From Ottelia alismoides (lineage: Eukaryota > Streptophyta > Magnoliopsida > Alismatales > Hydrocharitaceae), in contig JAZKJV010002623.1 of NCBI GenBank assembly GCA_037367405.1, positions 620,001-684,000 of the forward strand: a stretch of 64,000 nucleotides of DNA, given 5' to 3'. This document shows positions 56,744-64,000 of the stretch, one piece after another. A model generated the notes under the pieces. That model made no database searches and had not been told where the DNA came from. It saw only the letters and a list, made by a program, of their open reading frames with translations. Every line of letters begins with the position of its first letter. Position 1 is the stretch's first letter. The translations under genes were made by a program, and so were the position numbers.

Positions 56744-57333
56744 GCGAGCCAGCCAGTGTTGCTGAAGGTGTGGAAGAGCAAACAGCTTTCCTTGCCATAT
56801 TTCCCCTCTTCCGTCACGAGGGAAACAAGGTCTCTGGCGAAGCCCGCAATCCTCTGTTCCACCATCTTCCCCAGATCGACCCGCAATAATTCACCAGGTC
56901 CGATCACCAAGCTCGTCACACGCATCCCTCTTGATTTGTACATCTCTGCGTACCTCTTCAGATGCTTGTTCTCTGCACCAAGCCAACCCAGCAACACTGC
57001 CGTGAAGGACATCACTCCAGGACCTGAACTTCGCAGCGCTCCCCCTCCCAAGACCTTCGTCTCGTCGATTCCTCCGATGGAGCCACCGGCGGGATCGGAG
57101 GAGGGGGGACATCTTGAGGGAGTGGACGAGACGGAGGAGGCGCAGAAAGGAAGGCGCGATGAGCCGCATCGTCGGCACGGACGGATGCCACTTCCGCTTC
57201 CGCGGATGGCCTGAGAAGGGCAGAATGCGGAGAGCTGGAAGCCACCAACGACTGGGCGTCGACAACGGATACGGGCCGCGACGATGAGAGAGTTGGATGT
57301 GTTGACCAGACACCTCGCCACGGTTGCGTCCAT
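56744..57333 (-). CDS. Exon 1 of DUF829/TMEM53-like alpha/beta-hydrolase-fold protein
   Basis: This first coding exon holds 196 codons plus two bases. Residues 1-80 are rich in Ser, Arg and Cys and poor in acidic residues, which fits an organelle-targeting leader (inference). From about residue 108 the sequence matches the plant DUF829 (TMEM53-like) family: VLLGWLGAENKHLKRYAE, then FHTFSNTGW near residues 188-195, where Ser191 sits at the nucleophile-elbow position. I chose the ATG at 57333 because it has A at -3 and G at +4 and begins the GC-rich block. An in-frame ATG at 57462 lies in AT-rich DNA and is a weaker choice. The exon ends CTCGC|GTATGC at 56744/56743. The two spare bases GC pair with the first base T of exon 2 to give Ala and continue the family motif WLAYGA. 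The biochemical role of the family in plants is not established. Confidence 0.9.
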
Positions 57334-57808
57334 TTCTTCCCCCGCTTTCTGTCTCGCTCTTTCCCCTCCCTTCAAGAGAACCCGCCGGTAAGGTCCACGT
57401 GCAAACTCAGTTGCATTTTTCGGGGCAAATATTGCAACAAGTGTAACTCTATATTTGCCCATAATTAATTGATCAAATGTATAGTGATCAATACATTATA
57501 TTTAACAAGTTAAGGTATATTGAATTTAATCCTACAGTTAAGGTATATTTATCAAATCGTTATATTTAACAAATTAATATAGGGATGTGACCCTCGAAAA
57601 TATTGATATAGCACCAGTATCCAAACTTTTTCATTTTTATAAGGGACAAACTTTAAGTTTGACAATTTAAAGACTAACATATATATATATATATATATAT
57701 ATTAATATAACTCTAAAATAAGCATTTTCAATTTTTTGTGCAAAGGGGGCATCCCTGATCTCGTAATAGGTAGAGTAGCATTATTATTTTCAATATTTTG
57801 GTAATTAG
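57334..57808 (-). promoter_or_regulatory. 5' UTR and proximal promoter region of the host gene
   Basis: 57334-57400 is purine-rich on the minus strand (likely 5' UTR). Beyond about 57410 it becomes AT-rich. ATATAGAG at 57452-57445 could be a TATA-type element. An (AT)n run lies at 57679-57704. The transcription start is not determinable. Confidence 0.4.
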
Positions 57809-58095
57809 TGTTGAAAATAAATAAAGTGTGGAAGTGAATCAGGACGAGAAACCAAACATAAATATCTTGGGATTTTACGTAGAACCATACTCGCTAAGAA
57901 GCAGGATGAAACTATGAGAGAATGCCTCAAAAGATCGGATCTTCTCCTAGAATTTTTCAATGAATACAGGAGGTGTGGGGCTCGTTATGCAGCCCCACGG
58001 ACAGAATAGAATCCCACGGATAGTACGTGGGACCAAAATTTAGTGGGTGGCAATTGAATCTTGGATAGATCCAATTGCCAACTATTACATCAACA
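57809..58095 (-). repeat. 3' LTR of the non-autonomous element
   Basis: 287 bp; pairs with 59739-60016 through shared blocks such as AACATCTTGGGATTTTA-like and AAAATTTAGTGGGTGG. Confidence 0.75.
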
Positions 58096-59738
58096 CTTCC
58101 CCTCACTGCGAGGATCAGGTCAAGTCAAAAGAACATCAATCATGCATGTAGTAGTTGCTGCAACAAGAAGGTCATGTCAGGAGAAGAATCGTTGTAAAAG
58201 ACAAAAATCTGGCGCGGAGTAGTAGTCTGGGATAGAGACACCCTATCGAAGTAGTCAATGCTCGGGAAGGTTGTTGATAGCAGTAATAGTCTGAAGTGTC
58301 GGTATGTTAGTCACGGACTGGCAGTAGAAATCCTGAAATACGTCTCAAGAAGAAGGATATGTCACGTCTCACTCCCCCTTTCTCACATACTTGATAGAAT
58401 AAGAGCATGACTCACCAAGTTGGGAGAAAACAAAATAAATTTTTATTGGCTATTCTTTTTTTACAACTTCTTCTTTTTCCCCTTGCTTTCCTTTTTTTAG
58501 CTATCCTTTTTCTCATATGGCCCTTTTTTACACGATCAACTTTTTTTCCAAAATTCATGGCCTCCTTTTTTAGACTAGTTGCTCTTCATTGGACCCTCCT
58601 TTTTTCTGCTTCTAATCTCTTTCATTTTGTAGGTCATTTTAATTTTTTTTTCTTGTTCCAGAAAATAGGACTACTAGGCGTGGACAGAGAGGGTGAAGAT
58701 AAAAAGGGAAAGAACACAAACCCAGGAGCCCAGGAACAAGAGCATCATGGCCACACTTTCTCCCCGCCTTTTGTTTTTTCAGGCCCTTTATTTTTTAAAA
58801 AATAACAGAGGTCCCCTCTTGGTCCTTTAAAAATTTGAAGGTAAAAAATATTGAATGTGGCCTATGTTACATCTAACAGTGTTTCCTTTGATAGAACCCA
58901 ACTCATCTCACCTAAGGATAGGGTTCCCATATGGGGAAACAATAGCCATTGTTGCCTGGATCTGGAAAAGTGCAACGGGAGATCACCTCATGGGTCTCAT
59001 GCATGCTAGATTCGTGTTGTGTTGTCATCACAGGAAGGGAGGTGGGGCTGGGAGGGCTTTACTTCTTCTCAGGTGTCTCTCTCTGATGATGTTGTGGCGG
59101 ATTACGTGAACGGATGACTGGATTGGGGAGGCGGTGCAACTGCCTGTCGTTGGATCTCGTATTTGAAGAGTCGTTGATAGTGGAGGTGGTAGAGAATGCC
59201 CTTGCGCAAAGGAAGAAGATGGTTGCTGCTTACAGGGGCCTAGATTCATCGACATGAAGATAGAAGAGCCTTGTGTACCTTGTAGCGATGTTGGGTTTCG
59301 CAGGTTGTTGCTTTAAATATTTTTTCAAATGGCCATTGTTGATTGCCTTGATTCGTCGTTAGGGTTTGGAGCGCTCTGAATCCTAAGATTGCACGTGTTT
59401 ACTGAATACACAAATTAGGAGCATTGCAGGTGGTCGCAATGCCTTTCCTGGATCTTGTTCTTGGAGTTGATGGTGGTGATTTGGATGTGTTGCAAGGAAG
59501 CAAAATTAGGGTTTCGTCGAAAACCTATAGATTGTTGACGACCATCTACAGAATTTGGGCCAGAACTTGCACATATGCAAATGATATATTTTTGAACTCT
59601 TCAGAAACTTTGAACATGTACAAATCATGAGCATGAATATAATCATGATATAAATTCTCAATTTTGAATCCCTCTCTAATATGTACACAATAATTAAAGC
59701 TTCCACAATAAACCCTAGTTTCGACTGCTCGGATACCA

Positions 59739-60016
59739 TGTTGAAAAGAAATAAAGCACGGAAGTGAATCATAATGGGAAACCAAACATGAACATCTTGG
59801 GATTTTATGTGGAACCCTACTCCCTAAGGAGCGAGATTAAACCATGAGAGGAGGCCTCAAGGGGTCGGATCTTCTACTATAATTTCTAATTAGTACAACG
59901 AATGTGAGGCTTCTTATAAAGCCCCACATACATATTGGAATTCCACAGATAATATATGTGGTATTAAAATTTAGTGGGTGGTAAATGGAGAGTGATGAAT
60001 CTCATATGCATCAACA
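59739..60016 (-). repeat. 5' LTR of the non-autonomous element
   Basis: 278 bp, adjacent to the PBS at 59727-59738. Confidence 0.75.
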
Positions 60017-63000
60017 AATATATTGAGTTTTGAACCCTTTGTTGTAGCCTAAAATAACTAATTAAAAAATTAACTAGATATAACCAACAATATATTATGT
60101 AGATAATTAATGATAATTAACATGAATAAATAAAAAAGATCCAACTGTATTGTAAAAATTGTACATATTTATCCATGTTTCTCTATATTTCATGTGCTTT
60201 CTTTATCTAAAAAATCCCTAAAAATTAGATTAATAATGTACATAATATAGTGTAAATATAATAATATTAAAATGCCAAAAAATATCAAAAACAAATAAAA
60301 TGTTTTTGTTTATTGCAAATAAATACTCTCAAAAAATAATAACGTGTACATGTATTTTGGTTTTGAGTTCTACAAAGTTGTAGATCTCAAAAGGATGTAC
60401 AACTTTAATGGTTCACTCTTTTATTTAACTTTATTTTATATTTTATTCTGATTTTCTCTTTACTGTCAGCTTTTGAATTATTTCATTAGGCCACGTGGCT
60501 GCACCAGGACTAGCCACGTGACTTGCTTCCTTATTCCTAGTCGTTGCTCATCTGGACCGTCTCATCATGTGATCGGACGACCCTCTACAGCCCATTAGTG
60601 CCTCAACCATTATCGTTGGATCCCAAGATCAAACGACCTTGCTTCATCGTCAATCTCCGCCTCCTCCCTTCCACATGAAGCAACCTCCATTATGGTGGTT
60701 CTTCTCCATTTTCCCCTATCAATCCACATGTCATATTCTCCTTGTTTTGGTGTCATTCACTTGCGTGCTCAACCTCCTTCTTCGCCAACTCCTCTATTGA
60801 TGTCTCCCACATCGACACAACCACCTCACAACAATTGAAACGGATGCCCTCCTCCAACCATTGCATCAATAAAAAATCATAGGAGGGCATCGGTTGCAAT
60901 CCATATGCCCATGTGTGAGTACCCTCCTAGCCACCTCCTAACCTTCTATGATAGAGATCAAAAGCGACTTTGAGCGACGACATAGCTAGAATCTAGCGTG
61001 ATCCATGGTGGGTTCACCATGTTGCGTACATGCTTCAGATGTTTCTCGAGCTCCGTGATCGTCGTGCGCGTCAAGCGAAAGCTCTACCTTAACCTTCTTC
61101 TTCTTCTTTGTCCAAGTAATGTTCCTTTGTTTCACCTTTTTGATTCTCCATTTTAATTTCAAACACACACAATCTCAGCTCAATCTGATCACTCCTACAC
61201 CATCATCGTACATTTAGCATCTTCGTCGGCCACTCCGATCACCCCTCTTCCTCCTCCAGACCTCCCCCCATGTTGGTCATTCTTCTTATTGCTCGGGATA
61301 AGAACCCACTTAAGGGTTCCACCTTCTTCGAACCATTTATTCCCCCCATTCCACTTGGGACACCTCATTTTTTCTCCGACTATTTGACTAACATTTGCAG
61401 GTTCCCTGAGGATGAATTGATCAGAGGTTCTGATACCTCGCTGATCTTCTTCTCTACCTCCGACAAGGCAATGTCGATACACCATTCAACCATCATCTTT
61501 GTTTCATCGACCCTAATCCACCTTTGCTAGAACTCCAACATTCATCCTTGACCTTTAGAGCAACCTTGTACCACGGGAGGATCAACAACATCTTTATTGG
61601 AGCTATGCCTAACCCAACCATGCATGGAGGAGGAGGAGGAGCGTACAATTGCCGTCAAATCTGGGCTTAGGCATGATACAATGGTTCACAGAGGAGCCAT
61701 TTGCCACGGTTTGATTCAGGCTACAAGAGTCAATAGTCATCCACCTTGTGATTGATTTGGGCCCATGGATCTCTCTAATCCAACTGCTCAGATCGATACT
61801 CGAGCCTCTACTCTGTGCCTCCAAGCTTGGGTCAATGAGCCACAAACCGCACCTTGCCATAAGCACCGGAACCTCCCATGTGGCATGAGCCACCTTACAT
61901 CTCGAGCCTTCAGCCAAGACTCACCTCACGCACCACGCATGTCATTTTGGGAATTTTGCACCCAAGCCCTGTCAGATCCTAAAAATTACAAAGAAGCCCC
62001 TATATAATTAGACTTTTACAGACAAGCCCCTCTAGATTTAGATATTTTCAAACAAACCCATTTTGGACTTTTTGTGATATTTTAAGTATTTTAATTAATT
62101 TTTATAGTAAATATGATCATGGATGGCATGTGTTAATGCATATGGTCTCCAAAATTAATGAAATTGGTTTATTTGGAATCGTATTTTAATGTTATATCCA
62201 TTTATGCCATCATTGATCTGATTTGATATATGTACATTGATCTATTCACTGGATAAAATCCTTGTTTGTTTTGTCTACATTAATTTATCATTAATTCATT
62301 TGAACTTACTAAGCACAAAAATGAGCATATTGATCCTTGTTGTATGCTTTTCTAGTTTAATTGAATCTTAAACTATTTGGAATCATTTATTAGATCTGAT
62401 TAAATAGGAATTAAGTGTAGATATATTTAGGGACATGAATACTTGAACTGTAAATGAATTAATTCCTCATTTAGTGCCTAACTTATGCATTGATCGTAGA
62501 GCTTAATTTTGGTGGAACAATTTAAGATATTTGTATATTTAATTCAGGAGCCCTTTATGTGATATGTGTGCTTGTTTGTATTGCATTTGTTGTCATACAT
62601 TTGCATTCATTTTGTAACATTATATTTTGCATCTATAAATTATAAAAAAATGCATGCATTACATCATATAGATTCTAAGTACACTAAGATAAATAAAATA
62701 GGTATTTGAGCCCTGATTTTATAGCTTAATTGTTTGAATCTCTGTGTTTGACCCTGGACTACCCAAGTATATAGTCAAGACAAGCTCTCTTAATTGAGAT
62801 ATCTTAAGCTTGGTTATGATCGATTACTTTTGGCTCATATTACAACAATACAATATTAACTTGGGCAAATAGCGATTCATCAGAGAGATATAATTACCCA
62901 ACTATTACTTACTCCAACACATACAGCAACAATTAGCATTATGGGCATATGTGGCATTTGAAATGTTTCTTTCTATCTCTCCATGCTCTCAAAGCGACGT

Positions 63001-64000
63001 CTCAGACTTCGCCCAACGCTTACATGGATCAATTGGTGGTGTCTCATACCCAGTCCAACTCTTACATGAACATGACCGTTGGGGGACGTGGGGACCATTT
63101 CATTAAGTGGCATTTGAGACTTTATTTAGAGCTTTAAATACATGCACGCTTATTACTTCTCCTCCCCACTCTATTTCTCTCATTCTCTGGATAACGATTC
63201 TCTCATACTTCTATGGTTTTTCTGGATACCCAATTTGAGCAACTACGACATCTTAGATTATTTTTATTTGAATAGTGTATCTGTCATACTGAGTTAAGTA
63301 TTTAGTTTATTTTTATCGTGTTGATTCTAATATATTATTAATTCATATATTTGCGACTAATAGTATGATAAATAGATACTATATTTGTTAAATATTGAAA
63401 ATCTTTTCCTTCAATACCAATGTGCATTTTGGCATAAAATCATTTTACATTTTTTTAAATCTAGTTAATATCTAAATTTGGAAAATTTTGATTTAGACCA
63501 CATCAATTTCAGAAGAGAACCTTCTCACTTTTTTGCAAAATTTTACTTTCATTTAATGTTAAAATATTACAATAATTTTTGAATAATTGATTTTTATTAG
63601 GCTCTACATATAATACTTGTCAACTCCATGTATCTCCTCTTAATAAGTAATATATATTCACCATAAGTGGTAGTTAGGATTTTTTTTGCTATTTGTTTTC
63701 TAATTACCAAACCACCTATTTTTAATAGAAAAAAACAATGTTATAAATCATTTTCTTAAAATGTTCATAAACTCAAGGAACATGTATCTCAAGTAGAAGA
63801 ACTTCCCCATTATTTTATAAAAAATAAAAAAATTGTATTTTAAAATTCCTTCTTTTTTCTCAAAATCTCATTTTATATATCACAATCACCTTTAAATTTT
63901 AAAAATACTATAGGTATTTTAAGGACCTATGTTATTTTTTACTTTATTTAATATCTTAAAAATGAAAAATCCCCAAAATAACCTTACAAACTCTTTTCAT
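60017..64000. other. Intergenic AT-rich and LTR-like DNA
   Basis: 60480-61960 is less AT-rich, with GCCACGTGGC-type motifs. 61970-62070 has spaced AAGCCCCT repeats reminiscent of gypsy-type LTR or UTR DNA. 62100-64000 is AT-rich. No reading frame resembles a known protein. Confidence 0.4.

Larger units (their letters stand above)
57809..60016 (-). mobile_element. Non-autonomous LTR retrotransposon upstream of the host gene
   Basis: Two related LTRs (57809-58095 and 59739-60016), both TGTTGAAAA...CAACA on the + strand. A PBS on the right (minus TGGTATCCGAGC, 59738-59727) and a polypurine tract on the left (minus GTGAGGGGAAG, 58106-58096) give minus orientation. The 1.6-kb interior has no gag or pol. 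The flanks ATTAG and AATAT do not form a clear duplication. Confidence 0.75.

Noticed and set aside
57334..57462. Upstream in-frame ATG at 57462 as host start
   Set aside because: It lies in AT-rich DNA with poorer context. The ATG at 57333 begins the GC-rich, Ser/Arg-rich leader. Not excluded without 5' RACE.
58407..58805. 132-codon hydrophobic ORF
   Set aside because: T-rich, low-complexity translation inside a non-autonomous LTR element; no family resemblance.

Overview
This is plant nuclear DNA, almost certainly from a seed plant with a large, repeat-rich genome. The evidence is the set of families present: Ty1/copia elements primed by initiator tRNA-Met, L1 and RTE LINEs, hAT and Harbinger-type MITEs, a Mutator element with a plant mobile domain (PMD), and spliced exons of a plant DUF829/TMEM53-like protein. 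I cannot name the species.

The main result is one host gene on the minus strand. It encodes a DUF829 (TMEM53-like, alpha/beta-hydrolase fold) protein. Exon 1 is 57333-56744, exon 2 is 25619-25517 (103 bp) and exon 3 is 10962-10751. The reading frame joins across consensus splice sites. Intron 1 is about 31.1 kb, intron 2 about 14.6 kb, and intron 3 is at least 10.7 kb and runs off the left edge. Nearly everything else left of 56744 lies inside these introns, and most of it is nested transposons. The last exon or exons lie left of the window.

Intron 3 (1-10750): a copia fragment (C, +) holds a Harbinger-like MITE (TSD TAA) and a second copia (A, -). A is in turn interrupted by an L1 LINE (+) and a complete but decayed copia (B, +, TSD AACTG). 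Intron 2 (10963-25516): an LTR-like piece, a 5'-truncated L1, an RTE LINE (-) with a hAT MITE, a broken copia (H, +) with two hAT elements, and a decayed L1. Intron 1 (25620-56743): an old copia LTR; copia F (+, TSD TAAAC) containing a full-length, intact, apparently very young copia G (-, TSD ACTAT, 1436-residue Gag-Pol); an L1 with a twin-priming inversion; LTR-like sequence; an RTE cluster with two hAT MITEs; and copia D (-), split by a hAT element that is itself split by a Mutator element. That Mutator element has lost its transposase core and carries a PMD gene.

Right of exon 1 (57334-64000) is the gene's upstream side: a short AT-rich stretch with an (AT)n run, a non-autonomous LTR element (57809-60016), and AT-rich or LTR-like DNA without a recognisable gene. 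No tRNA, rRNA or CRISPR array was seen.
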